Origin: Patellaria atrata CBS 101060
Taxonomy: Eukaryota; Ascomycota; Dothideomycetes; Patellariales; Patellariaceae
Reading direction: 5' to 3'
Length of the DNA: 64,000 bases
Assembly: GCA_010093705.1 (NCBI GenBank)
Contig: MU006091.1
Location: forward strand, 62,001 to 126,000
A program made the translations under genes and the position numbers. Within the stretch, counting starts at the first letter, position 1. Each line of letters starts with the position of its first letter. The notes beneath the pieces were generated by a model, which saw only the letters and a program-made list of their open reading frames with translations, ran no database searches and was not told the DNA's origin. Below, one piece after another: positions 1 through 10,282 of the stretch.

Positions 1-973
1 CTTCCAGAACAGATTTATCCACCGAAATGCTAGACAACTCTTTGACTTCGTGTGACCCTCCCATTTTCTGAAGTAGACCACTTGGATAATCACTAGTGGT
101 AACGACTTCTTGTGGCTCATCTTCAAAGCTCAAAGATATGAAGTCGAGATCGTCTGCGATAATAGGGTTGGTCGATTCAGCGTTTGCGGTAACTAGTTTA
201 GCTTTGCGGATAAGCTTGACCACATCTTTCTTTTTGCCCTGTGAATCACCTGTGGGTGGAAGAATCGCATATGGGTCGGGGTTCGACCACCTGGGAACAG
301 AATCGCCATCATTCGCATTCTGTTTCACCGTCTTTGACTGCTTGTTTGAGGAATCTTCATTCTCACCAGTGACATCATCCTCGTCGGACCCAAGATCCAT
401 TTCTGCTTCGCTCTCTGACACATCTTCTGGGGCCATAAAGCGTGCGTGCCCGTCAGCCATGCCGTTCATTTGCTCAGGAGTGGTCTCACGATTTGAGTTC
501 AGAAGGGGACGATGACTGGCAAGCTTGGATTTATTGCCGCGCCAGTTTCTGTTCGCACGATTCGGGTTCTTGGTGCGACGAATTTGTGGTGTTGCTAGAG
601 ACTCTTGAGGAGGAAAGCGTGGTGCATTCCTATCAGACTGGAAAGTGAAGTCATCTTGGTGATCGTGGCGGTCGGAATGACGCGAGCCGGAATAACGCGA
701 GTGGGAATAGCGATCATCATATGATCGGTAGCGAACTGGACTTCTTGAACGATATGTGTCACCACGATATGTGTCACCGCGATATCCGTCACCACGATGT
801 GCGTCCCCGCGATATGCGTCCCTGCGATATCCGTCACCTCCGAAGTGGCGCATGGGTGGAGGCGAACGAGAACGCGAACGTCTCTGGCGCTCACTAAAAT
901 CCGGAGGTCGAGGTGGCAGAGGATGGGGGTTTCGCGCAAAGTTGTTGCTTTGGTTAGGGCGATAGTGAGACAT
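1..973 (-). CDS. Trf4/Cid14-like poly(A) polymerase (nucleotidyltransferase) candidate, 5' part only
   Basis: An uninterrupted frame of 324 codons starts MSHYRPNQSN and runs off the left edge, so only the N-terminal part is present. It is low complexity: an RS/RY-rich opening, tandem YRGD-type repeats, then an acidic stretch (SESEAEMDLGSDEDD). A compact conserved-looking block follows, with the words PRWSNPDPYAILPP and KKKDVVKLIRKAK. I recall that block from the N-terminal regions of fungal PAP/25A-associated nucleotidyltransferases of the Trf4/Cid14 type, which add A-tails to nuclear RNAs for exosome decay. The catalytic domain would lie outside the window, so the assignment rests on this block alone. 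The start is the first ATG after a purine-rich (pyrimidine-rich in the gene's sense) leader. No intron is needed in the visible part. Confidence 0.5.
   Translation of the reverse strand, partial: MSHYRPNQSNNFARNPHPLPPRPPDFSERQRRSRSRSPPPMRHFGGDGYRRDAYRGDAHRGDGYRGDTYRGDTYRSRSPVRYRSYDDRYSHSRYSGSRHSDRHDHQDDFTFQSDRNAPRFPPQESLATPQIRRTKNPNRANRNWRGNKSKLASHRPLLNSNRETTPEQMNGMADGHARFMAPEDVSESEAEMDLGSDEDDVTGENEDSSNKQSKTVKQNANDGDSVPRWSNPDPYAILPPTGDSQGKKKDVVKLIRKAKLVTANAESTNPIIADDLDFISLSFEDEPQEVVTTSDYPSGLLQKMGGSHEVKELSSISVDKSVLE
751..840. repeat. 15-bp coding minisatellite, six units
   Basis: Six head-to-tail 15-bp units with consensus gatatgygtcmccrc lie in the nucleotidyltransferase candidate gene. On the minus strand each unit encodes a five-residue YRGD-type repeat (YRGDT, HRGDG and similar), so copy-number change in whole units keeps the frame. 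Confidence 0.85.
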
Positions 974-1778
974 TTTTGTGAGCGAAGTGAAGGTTGTCGC
1001 GTACTGAAAGTAGAAACGAGAAGGGCGCGTTTAACACAATTGATCTGAGAGGAATGCAAAACAATGTATCGTTTCCTAACACAGTGAGGTAGCAGATGAA
1101 GGCAACGAAAACACCCAGTTGGATGGTTTGTTTGTTGTTGAAGAAAAAAAAGAGAAGCAGAAGAAGGGGAGGAAAGAGTTGAACGAAAATTAAAGTTGAG
1201 GCCTCGGCAATGAATAAGCTTTGTGGCCCGTGCTTGAAGTCGAGTAGGTGGACGGGAGACAACTGAGTGGAGCTGGGGCCGCTAGAGTGTGGGAGTGGAG
1301 AGTGAGTAAGGTGCTCTCTATCGTCGAATACAAAGCAAAAGTCACATTAAATAATGAAAAAAGGGGGGAAGATGGGCCCTAAAATTGTATTCCAGTAGCC
1401 TATATCCACTGGTAATTTCGTATTAAGGTGAAAATGTCTCTCATGAGAAAGGAAATACAACAGTTGGCACGTTCAAGTATATCTTTGTAAAATACTGTAC
1501 AACTATACTAATATGGAAAGTTACAGAGCGCTCTTTCATGCGTATGCTCCTTTAGAGGCTGGAATAGACAGTTGATGACCAAGGCTAAGTTTGCTTTTAT
1601 AGTGGTTATGACTTGTAAGAGAGATATTGGAAGATAGGCACATATCCCCATTCCGGCTACCAGACCAGCGCCATCCCGACTCAAGGCCGTAGATGTTGCT
1701 CCAAACGCCCATATAATGCAAAGTTCCAAACACCGCACGGGATTATGAGATCTTATCGTATTCACCCTCGTTTATATC
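974..1778. other. Intergenic, upstream of the nucleotidyltransferase candidate
   Basis: This 0.8-kb gap holds the promoter side of the minus-strand gene at 1-973 and the 3' flank of RPB10. A purine-rich tract around 1140-1175 reads as a CT-rich leader in the minus sense, as is common in fungal promoters. Short minus-strand frames at 1508-1765 show no recognisable motif. I see no RNA gene here. Confidence 0.6.
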
Positions 1779-2164
1779 TCAACCCGTCTTTTGCTTCTCG
1801 CGTTCACGCGCCGCATCTCGTTCAGCGGGATTGTACCTATGGACCAATCAGAAAGAGCCAATAACAAGCAATACTCTCCTACTTGAGCAGCTTTTCGATC
1901 AGATCCACATGTGTCATTATCATGCGTCGGCAGCAGTAGCGGTTTAGTTGTAACTCGTCCATAGCATCGCTATTGAGGATCTCAGTTGAGTCTGCAAACG
2001 CTTTGAATAATATATATACCCATCTTGCATATTATCCACCTTATCGAGGAAACGTTCCCACAGATCTCCAATAACCTGAAGGTGCATGGTTAGTTGGAAT
2101 CATAGAATGCTCGGGATTGGCTACATACCTTTCCACAGGAAAAGCATCTTATTGGAATAATCAT
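1779..2164 (-). CDS. RPB10: RNA polymerases I/II/III common subunit Rpb10 (ABC10-beta)
   Basis: This four-exon gene was rebuilt by splicing; no single frame shows it. Exon 1 (2129-2164) encodes [12 protein letters not shown]. Exons 2 (2020-2075), 3 (1883-1969) and 4 (1779-1836) add [34 protein letters not shown] and YNPAERDA. The product is 78 residues against about 70 in yeast. The zinc site is complete: CFSC near the N-terminus and the CC pair in RYCCRR. Introns 2076-2128, 1970-2019 and 1837-1882 are 46-53 nt and all GT-AG. The junction at 2020/1969 was chosen among several because it gives the family-like reading QDG|DAMD. Rpb10 is a small zinc-binding assembly subunit shared by the nuclear RNA polymerases. 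The gene diverges from UTP17 across 298 bp. Confidence 0.93.
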
Positions 2165-2462
2165 GACAGAATATAGTGTAAACTGGGTAGTTTCGACTAT
2201 CTGATATAAGTGATCTTTTAAGAATCTGGAGAGCGAGGACCGTGTGATATTGATTAGATCCTCTGTAGGATACAGACGACGTCCTTTCAAAAGTTCTGCG
2301 GCTATTGCCGTCATTGGCACTAGCGTGAACCTTCAAAAAAAATGTTCGCAAATCTTGGCATCATGATCCTATCATCAGCTCTAATTGAGCTCCTAGACTT
2401 AACCAGCGAAGCTTTGGACATATGTGAAAACCTCCTGAAACGCAATAATCGATACAGGCAGA

Positions 2463-5400
2463 ATGTCGACGGAACAAATCCCATCCTCCAAAAAACGTAA
2501 GAGGGCGACAAAGGAAAAGCAGCACATTCGAGAGCATGCTCTGAAGCGAGCCAAAAGTTCACACGATCAAACACAACCAGTATCAGATGGTCAAAATGCA
2601 TCTGCTGAGAAAAAGGCATTGCCAGTTGAGAAGATTCTGCCGGAACCGATATTTAGTGAAGTAGGAAAACAAATCCTGGAGAAGAAAGAAAAGCACGCAA
2701 AGCGCAAAGTTAAGTCATGGCGCATATCGGAACCAATTGGCGGACGATTCTTGAATATGAAACCAATATTCACGAAAGACGAGAAGTGAGGCTTCATGCT
2801 ATCGCCGTGACGCTCTTTTAACGGTGCTATAGGTATATTATCGTCGCCACTTACCACTCGATATTGATATATTCAACTGCGACCTCACTCCTAGTTCGAA
2901 GTCTCCCTTGCAACGAGAATGACACAATTTGCTCTTATGCGTTGTCAAGTACCAATGAGACCAATTTGTACATGGGGATCTCATCCGGGACTATATATCT
3001 GTGGGATTGGGTAGAAAGGAAACGGCTAACGCAATGGCACCACAATACTCCACTTATCAGTTTTATTGTTTCTGAACCAGCCGCAGGGGAAGACGATATC
3101 ATTCACACGCTTGAAAGGAATGGTAAGAGCAAGAATGGAACATTGATCAAGAGCTATATTCCAATCAAGGGAGAAAGTATTCCAAACCGCGTCACTTTAT
3201 TCAAAACCTCATCGAACATCCATTACTTCCAGGTCCTTCTAGGCGGTAAAATCATCTTTGCAACATCGGATGATCACTTTGTTGTTGGCACTATCGAGAA
3301 AGAATCCGAATCTGCTACCTCAAAGGATTCATACAGATGGAGAGTAGTGAATGCTACAGATCCGATAACATGCTTTGATGTGAGAATAAGCACTCAACTG
3401 GCAACAAGCACTCATAAAAAGAAGAAGTTAAAGCGTTCCATACCCATAGTCGACCTAATTACTGGAGGTGCTAAGGGGGAGATACTTGTGTATAACAACA
3501 TAATCAACAGTTTAACTGGTATCGAGCAATCAGGACAACAGGGAAATTCAAACGTCATGCCTCGACGTCTGCATTGGCACCGTGAAGCAGTTGGAACAGT
3601 TAGGTGGTCACTTGATGGTAAGTTGAGCTATACTCGCCTAAACCTTATGCTAATTTACTTCAGGAAATTACGTGATTTCCGGCGGGATGGAAACAGTGCT
3701 AGTATTGTGGCAACTCGATACGAACCAAAAGCAGATGTTGCCGCATCTCACAGCGGCAATTGATGGCTTGACCGTATCACCCAGCGGCAGTTCATATGCT
3801 GTAAAGCTGGCCGACAACTCCATCATGGTGCTCTCAACAACCGAATTGATGCCGAAAGCACATTTCTCAGGAATTCAGTCCCAATTTTTTTCCGAGAAAG
3901 AAGGTCCGGAACTACGGGAGACAGTCAATTCGCAAATTCAGAACCAGAGTGATCCCTTACGCATATTTTGGCGCCTTTCATCCGTTTTAAACCCCTCCAA
4001 CCCAAATCAACTTCTCATAGCAGTGTCACCAGGCCAGAGTCGACTTGAATCAAATAGTATCAGGACTTCGCCCTTTCTACAAACTTTTGATATTTCTTCC
4101 TCCCACCATGTTTCTCGTCAAGCTTTGGCTCGCAACAATGTCACTAACTTTAACATTGGGCCTGATCATAAGAGGCTGGTAGACCCTGACGTGATTCTCA
4201 TGCGAATGAGCTATGACGGCCAGTGGCTTGCTACCGTAGAAGAGTGGCAACCGTCGCGATCGCAGGAAGATCCAGAAGAGGACCGCCTCGATTTAGAAGT
4301 TTATCTCAAGTTCTGGCTATGGAATCCGGAAAAGGACTGCTGGATGCTCGAAACCCGTATCGATTCTCCCCACCAGCTATCAGGTAGCTCCTTCTGTACC
4401 CGTATCCTCGACCTTGCAACCAGCCCGTCTGACATCAAATTCTCCACCATCGGTGGAGATGGCGTAGTACGTATTTGGCGACCCAAAACACGTTACCGCG
4501 ATGGGAGAGTCGTCCGCGGTGGTGACCCCAAGGGGATGATAACGTGGTCTTGTCAATATTCCATCGAGCTAGAGAAGGCTGTCGAAATTGTCGACGCTGA
4601 TCTCGAACTGCGTTCCGCAACCCTTCCCATCGCAGGCAAGCTCGCCTTCTCTGGCGACGGCTCCGTGCTCGCCGCGTCTCAAGATTTCGCATCTAGCGCT
4701 ACCCAAACTCTTGTCACCTTCATCGATACCTCAGTGGGCGAGGTCAAATTTACCCGTGCCGGCCTTCATGCCTCCGGTCTCGCTGCTTTGACGTTCGTGA
4801 AGCAGTACCTTGTGATCTTGTCCGAGGCGCTCAGCGTCTGGGACACAGTTAACGACAGCCTGACCTACGGCTTCACATTTCAGATCCCACCTTTGCCGCC
4901 ACACGAGCGAGAGCGGATGGCTCATCTTGCTGGCAACGAGGCGGAAGGAACGTTTGCCGTCGCATTGCCTGTGATACCGGTTGATGCGGAAAAGCCTACC
5001 TGGAACCTGAAGCAGGCATTCTCGAAGGTCATGGTGTTCAGACCCGAGAATCCGGAACCCCTCTTCTCCAGTAGAATATCCCATGTGGTGACTTCTTTAC
5101 TACCGCTACCGTCGAAAGGCTACTTGACCGTGGACGCGGCAGCAGAGATCCGCGTCCTAACCCCCAAGACTGCCGTACTGCCATTCGTAGCTCAGGGTTT
5201 GACTATGGATCTACCACTCGAAAGCACCGATGCAGAACCATCTACCGTGGAAGAGACCGAGGCGGTCAATGGAGATGAAGGGATGGTTGAGGAAGAGGTA
5301 GAAGTAGAATCTGATAATGGAAAGCAGGTGGAATTACTCACTTTCGAGGACGACGATAAACCGGTCGTGAGAGCACAGCAGTTGACGGAGATCTTTGACG

Positions 5401-5507
5401 TAGGACCGTCGTTTGCGCTACCCCCGGTTCGGGAGCTGTTTAAAGCTGTTGTGGGCCTGTATGGGAGGAAGTCGAGAAAGAAGGCCGTGGGGGAAGTTAG
5501 GGCTTAA
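2463..5507 (+). CDS. UTP17: U3 small nucleolar RNA-associated WD40 protein Utp17/Nan1 (WDR75)
   Basis: Three exons (introns 2786-2832 and 3618-3663) encode 983 residues. The N-terminus is a lysine-rich nuclear/nucleolar-type tail. WD40 repeats follow through most of the chain, for example DWVERKRL, SLDGNYVISGGMETVLVLWQL and KFSTIGGDGVVRIW. The C-terminus is strongly acidic and then carries EIFDVGPSFALPPVREL, a signature I associate with Nan1/Utp17, ending in a basic RKSRKK patch. Utp17 belongs to the t-UTP subcomplex, which links pre-rRNA transcription to early 18S processing in the nucleolus. Splicing joins the frames cleanly (K|YIIVATYHS and D|GNYVISGG). Length is close to the yeast protein (about 900 residues). 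Confidence 0.9.
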
Positions 5508-6266
5508 GGATTGCTGTTTATAGCCTGTTCATATAGATATCCGGTGAAAGCAACTTTATCGACGAATAAGCGCCCTCGATGTACAGTAATGGTCTCGTAG
5601 CCAAGTATCGATATGAGCATAGGTATTGCAGCTCTGACCAGTGCAATTGTCTTTTTGTGCAGCGGTAATATATTATAATGAAGATCATTTGAACTTAACA
5701 ATAGCGAAGCATCAGATCAGCAAGAGATTCTCAGATAGATACCCTGATTACCTTTATTACCATTGGTATCAAAAAAAAGTCAACCTCTATCTGTGAAATA
5801 AACTGTATCTGCAGGTGCATGGAGTATGTCGCTTCATTCTCCATCTATCCACTAAAGGAATTTCTATATATACTCAAGAGCTACCGAGAACACGTATCCA
5901 AATCTCAATATATCTAATAGTCGTTGAGATATCTGTTGAGATAGTGGAGTCAGTTGAGGACGAAACAGATAATTGTTGAAGAGAGATTTTTTTTTGTGCT
6001 CCATGCTACTCCGTGGTTGACGGCTGACAGATAGTTGACAGATCCACCAAAGGACCCATACTTCAACATTACCCCTGGTCGCCAGTAGGACCAATACTCC
6101 AACAGCTCCACCATCTAACACTATCCTACACGAATAATTGCATAAAGTTCATCCACCCCCTTCCCGAATGTAAGGGTATCATATCCACTCTGCACCTCCA
6201 TCCTGACTATCAAGCTCATTAACCAACTCCGGCTGTGCTCTTCGTTGGGTTTTTCAAACCCACCAT
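5508..6266. other. Intergenic between convergent genes
   Basis: These are the 3' flanks of UTP17 and the LITAF-domain gene, AT-rich with no recognisable gene. Short minus-strand frames at 5504-5701 and 5864-6121 lack motifs and are probably chance. Confidence 0.6.
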
Positions 6267-7108
6267 CTACGCATGCATATGCACATCCGTGCCACCGCTC
6301 CTATGCCACGTTGCCAACAGCGTCCCGCACTTGGAGCACTTATGCTCGACGTCCTTGAACGAGTTGACGAGGTACGGGACGCAGCCGAGACAGAGGCAGA
6401 AGCAGAAGCCCGCGGCCCAGAGACTAGGACGGATGAATCAGCCATTTGGTTCCAGGTTTTGAGATCGAGAAACCCCGAAGAAGGGGAGAATGGAGATGTG
6501 GGAGAGGAGACTACTTACTGCGTGCTTCCCCCGCTCTCGTATGAGATGTTCGTCATGGCTCTCTGGCCGCAGGCGGGGCAGTCGACGGGTGCAGGTCCCC
6601 TCTGGAGCGCGGCTATGGGCGTCGTGGTCTGGTATTGGTGGCCGGTGGGCTTTTGCTCTTGGGACGTCGTCGGGTGCTGCTGGGCTGGTGGAGAGATCGT
6701 GGGGCTGGTGGAGTAGCCCGGAGGTTGCTGCTGAGGGCTTTGCTGGAAGTACTCTTGCTGGGAGGGATCGAAGTGTTGTTGTTGGTGTGGTTGCTCGTGC
6801 ACCTGCTGCTGTTGGGGTGGAGGGGTGGCGTAGTGTGGGGATGAGGTTGCTTCGGCATAGGGGCCTGGGATTGTGAGTTAGTGGAGGTCTCATGAAGTTG
6901 GCTTTTGCGAAGCGCTTCTGACGAGGGGAAGGGTGAGTGTGCTGAGGAATTGACGAGGTTTCGGAAGGTTTGACACGTTGACTGGAGAAAATTTCCATGT
7001 GACGTCTTGAATCAAAAAAACAAACAAGTGAAATACTCCACGTGGTTCAGAAGAATAGAATTGCGGGTATGCTAAACAAGAAAGGCTACAACATACCTTG
7101 TTTCTCCA
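6267..7108 (-). CDS. LITAF-domain zinc-binding membrane-associated protein
   Basis: Three exons were rebuilt: 7096-7108 (MEKQ plus one base), 6519-6864 and 6267-6423, giving 171 residues. The first half is Pro/Gln-rich (PPPQQQQVHEQ). The second half is the LITAF domain: the CPACGQ knuckle near residue 100, the hydrophobic HLWAAGFCFCLCLGCVPYL segment that dips into the membrane, and the second knuckle HKCSKCG followed by a short tail. LITAF proteins bind zinc through the two CxxC pairs and sit on the cytosolic face of endosomal or plasma membranes. The 231-nt first intron is long for this genome, but a 13-nt first exon encoding MEKQ joins in phase to a good acceptor, and the alternative upstream frame is closed. 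Exon 1 is therefore the least certain part. Confidence 0.85.
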
Positions 7109-8854
7109 TTGTGATAACGTGTAAAGACTATTGCTTGGTATAAAACGGAGAGAACTAAAAAGTAAGAAGAAAAAGTTGCTGTAATACGTGACCAAAAAAG
7201 AGAAGGGAAGTAAGGGCTTTAAATCCTGGAGAGCCACCTCTATGCGTAAATACAAGACTGAGAAGGGCTGAGTCTCAAACAAGGATATAACCGTTGGGAT
7301 CACAAGGATGAAAAGCTTCATAGGGCTACAAGGAACAGCGCATCCGTCCATGCGAATCATATTCTCAGAGCGTGACTTTCATTACTTGTATGATTCTTGT
7401 TGATCTTTGCTTAGCCACGTTGATGGATGTTTGTATCCCATGGGGCGGGACATCTTTGTGAATGGATACTACCATGACAAAGAAAAAGATGATAACATGT
7501 TCTGTAATTCGGAACGGGGATTTACTGAAATACCCTGACTAGAAAACTAGAATACTGATTTTAAAAAAGTCTACGAGGTATAGATGTAGGTTATCATGCT
7601 GACCTAAAATCACGGCCAAGCCGAATTTAATACTGCAAAACTTACCTGTTCCGTTAGTCTTCAGATCTCGGGAAGTCGGAAGCCATAGTGCTTAGCAGGT
7701 TATGGTACTGGAGAACCTAATGGAGATCCTCGTACCCAAAAGGATGGAAAACGGCTGGGATGATTTGGTGTTGGAAGTAGCTGTCTCGAAGTTCTAAGGT
7801 AGTTCCATGCCGCCGTTTCTGTGTAGGGTCTTTACTTCTTGTATAAGCAAGGTACTACACAGAGCTATAAAAGCCCTTGGCCCCAAATACCCACAACCAC
7901 TTTATATCAAGGGGCTGAAGTTTTGGTCAGGGGCTAAGGGGAGTTGAACTCCACGTGCAAAAGCACCACTGTACCTCCCTCCCTAGACCTTTGGAGACCG
8001 TGTTCCTTCAGATACATAATAGACATATATCCTGCAAGACCATAGTCGAACTCGCAGTAAAGACTGCTTTCCAGGTATGCACGAGATATCGTCATAACAA
8101 CGAGGGGTGGCAAGATTCTCAGACGTTGCCGATTTATCCTCTCACAGCCTTCCTTTTCCGAGTTATCCATTTAATTTCCACTGGTTACCAACAGCCGGCA
8201 CGCATTTATCTTACATGTAAGATTACCGGTCAAAGAGTTTGCTGGGCGGGCTTTGGTTGTGGGCGGCGAATGTTTTGACGTCAGAGGTCTGCCATGCTGC
8301 GGTTGATTTAAGGATTGGGGGCTATACATACTACCCCTGCGTAACTATTGGCTTTGAGCTACCTTATATCTCGCCGTCGAATATCAATCAAGCAATAGGA
8401 AAATTATACGAAGTATATCTCTATAAAGGTCGACTCTACTACAGTTTGTATCACACTTTATTACCATCCTACCATCTTTCTTAACCTGACCTAAACCAAC
8501 TCTGGGCATCAGTTTCCATTGACTTCGATTTTGACATTCACTTTTTCCAAAGTCAGTCATTCTCCTTGACTGCTGGAATACTGGATTCCTAGCTGAATTT
8601 AGAAATTGCGCCCTGCGTGGAGACACTTGGCGAGGTTCAAATCGAGAGATGCGAATACTTACAGTAATCCAGTATAGGTGCTAGCTCTTCGCTATTTGAT
8701 CATGTTCTATGGCAATCTGAGTTCAATGCCCAGATAACTACGCGTCCCGAAGCTCGTTATAGCAGATTTCTTTCAGAACGTGTTGGTAGTTTGAGAACAT
8801 GACGGACATCTCTATGTATGACCATGGGCTGTGTCAAGCTGCGAACTAACAAGT
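7109..8854. other. 1.7-kb intergenic region, no recognised gene
   Basis: I read both strands here and found no conserved motif. The longest frame (7955-8278, plus, 107 codons) has an overlapping minus frame and no recognisable domain. The segment ggttcaaatcgag near 8635 resembles a tRNA B box, but no cloverleaf surrounds it. Confidence 0.5.
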
Positions 8855-9901
8855 TTACCGCTTCCCTTGCGCAGGGATAGTATATCCCCGATTCATAAAA
8901 TCCGTGTTCTTGGACGTTGCTTTGGGATCTTTGGATGAGAACAAGCCCTTCAGATTTGCATTCGCATCCGTTTTTCGCCGTTTGTTTAATATTTCCTGCT
9001 CCTCCAACACCTTAGCTGTTAGTGACGCTGTAGATGCGTTCTTAATACCGCTAGGTACGTTCTTGCTCGATTCTGACTCTAGAGCCTGCTGTTTTGGGCC
9101 CTTCTGTACCTGAGGTGCCGATTCGCCATTTGTTTCATTGCCACTTTTCTCGCCGTTCTTCTTCCGCTTTCTACTGCCCGGTAGTTTCTTGAGTGCGTGT
9201 GTTAGACCGCGCTCTCGCAATGTCTGAACCCTTAGTGAAAGACGCGCAATATCGGTTGGGTCTGTAGGTAGAATGGGAATTATATCGTTAGGGGCGTATG
9301 GTTCGTTACACTGTTGCTATTAGACATAAAAACGTGTATTTACGGGGCCAGGTCTCCACATACCTGTAGACACTTCTCCCCTGCGATCTCTTTGATAACG
9401 CTAGCAGAGAAAGCATGACCGCAGGGGACAAGATATACGGTCTTAGATCCTGGGCCTAGTGTTTTTTTCGTGATCGGGCATATAAACTTCCCAGCTGTAG
9501 AAAGCCCGTTTTTAACGTCCTCATCGGGACTCACTTCGAATTTGACTTGAACAACGTCGCGTAAGCTTCTGATTGATCCCCGTGTAATCCTTTCGGCCTC
9601 AGTTTTCTTCACAACATTCTCCTCCTCCGATGGTAGTAGGAATTCGATTACGGAATCTTTATTATACAGCTGCCCCAATAAATCAGACACTATTGGCTGC
9701 GCCAATGGTTTATTGCTTAAAGGATCTGTGCTCCAGTAGTATTCCTGTTGTTCGTGTTGCGACGCCTTGAGTTCTGTGGTGGTGGGATCTCGGGTTGCTT
9801 CCTTGACAAGCTCACGGCGTGTGGGGATGCTGAAGAATGCTAAATTAGTTCTGAGAAGTTCAACGCGAGGAGATGACTCACCTTCCTCCATCATTACCCA
9901 T
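8855..9901 (-). CDS. RTF2: Replication termination factor 2 (Rtf2 family)
   Basis: Three exons (9882-9901, 9364-9829, 8855-9310) encode 313 residues. The first exon gives MGNDGG and splices to SIPTRRELVKE, matching the conserved start of Rtf2 proteins. The centre carries the Rtf2 RING-like region: FICPITKKTLGPGSKTVYL, then PCGHAFS, then a late Cys/Asn pair. The tail is basic and low complexity (GSRKRKKN, LNKRRKTD). Fission yeast Rtf2 is a PCNA-linked factor that stabilises paused replication forks, and human RTF2 is removed from stalled forks by proteasome shuttles. The introns are 52 and 53 nt with GTGAGT and GTATGT donors. The gene lies head-to-tail upstream of FAS1's 3' end, with no sign of shared function. 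Confidence 0.92.
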
Positions 9902-10282
9902 GATGATAGTAGAGTAATAATAGGTTCTGACGGAACTTTGAGTGCGTGTTTAGTATATATAGGTGTGAGAGGAAAGAATCCTAATGATATCAGAACGTTA
10001 TCCGTAGTTTCTCCGCCAATGGCTATGGGCTCGTGGAGTTGCTACCTGAGCTCCCTGAACATTGATTACATTTAAATGGGAATATCATGCAATTTCGTTG
10101 AATATTTGGGGTTCGTATCTCTTTATGCATTGAATTATATTCTTTTACACTACCTGTATTTACAGATTCTAGAAGCGCTTTACAATTGAAAAAAATAACA
10201 GATACAGGATATTTTCCACGTCATACCAACGTCTCGTCTACCTTCACATGCACCGAACGCCGCTAACAGAAACAAATCTTTA
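9902..10282. other. RTF2 promoter / FAS1 3' flank
   Basis: This 381-bp gap contains the RTF2 upstream region and the FAS1 3' end. It is AT-rich around 10080-10200, and I see no gene in it. Confidence 0.6.

Noticed and set aside
1508-1765. Minus-strand frame of 85 codons
   Set aside because: An overlapping frame of similar length exists on the same strand and no motif is recognisable.
1970-2075. Other splice choices in RPB10 (donor at GTGGAT or GTTTCC, acceptor at TTTGCAG)
   Set aside because: They either break the frame or delete conserved residues between WER and DAMD.
6438-6998. A 186-codon minus-strand frame across the LITAF gene
   Set aside because: It is the same strand in a different phase. 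The spliced LITAF frame carries both zinc knuckles and the membrane segment, while this frame has only Pro/Arg-rich text.
8620-8660. tRNA-like B box ggttcaaatcgag
   Set aside because: No matching acceptor or anticodon stems could be folded around it.
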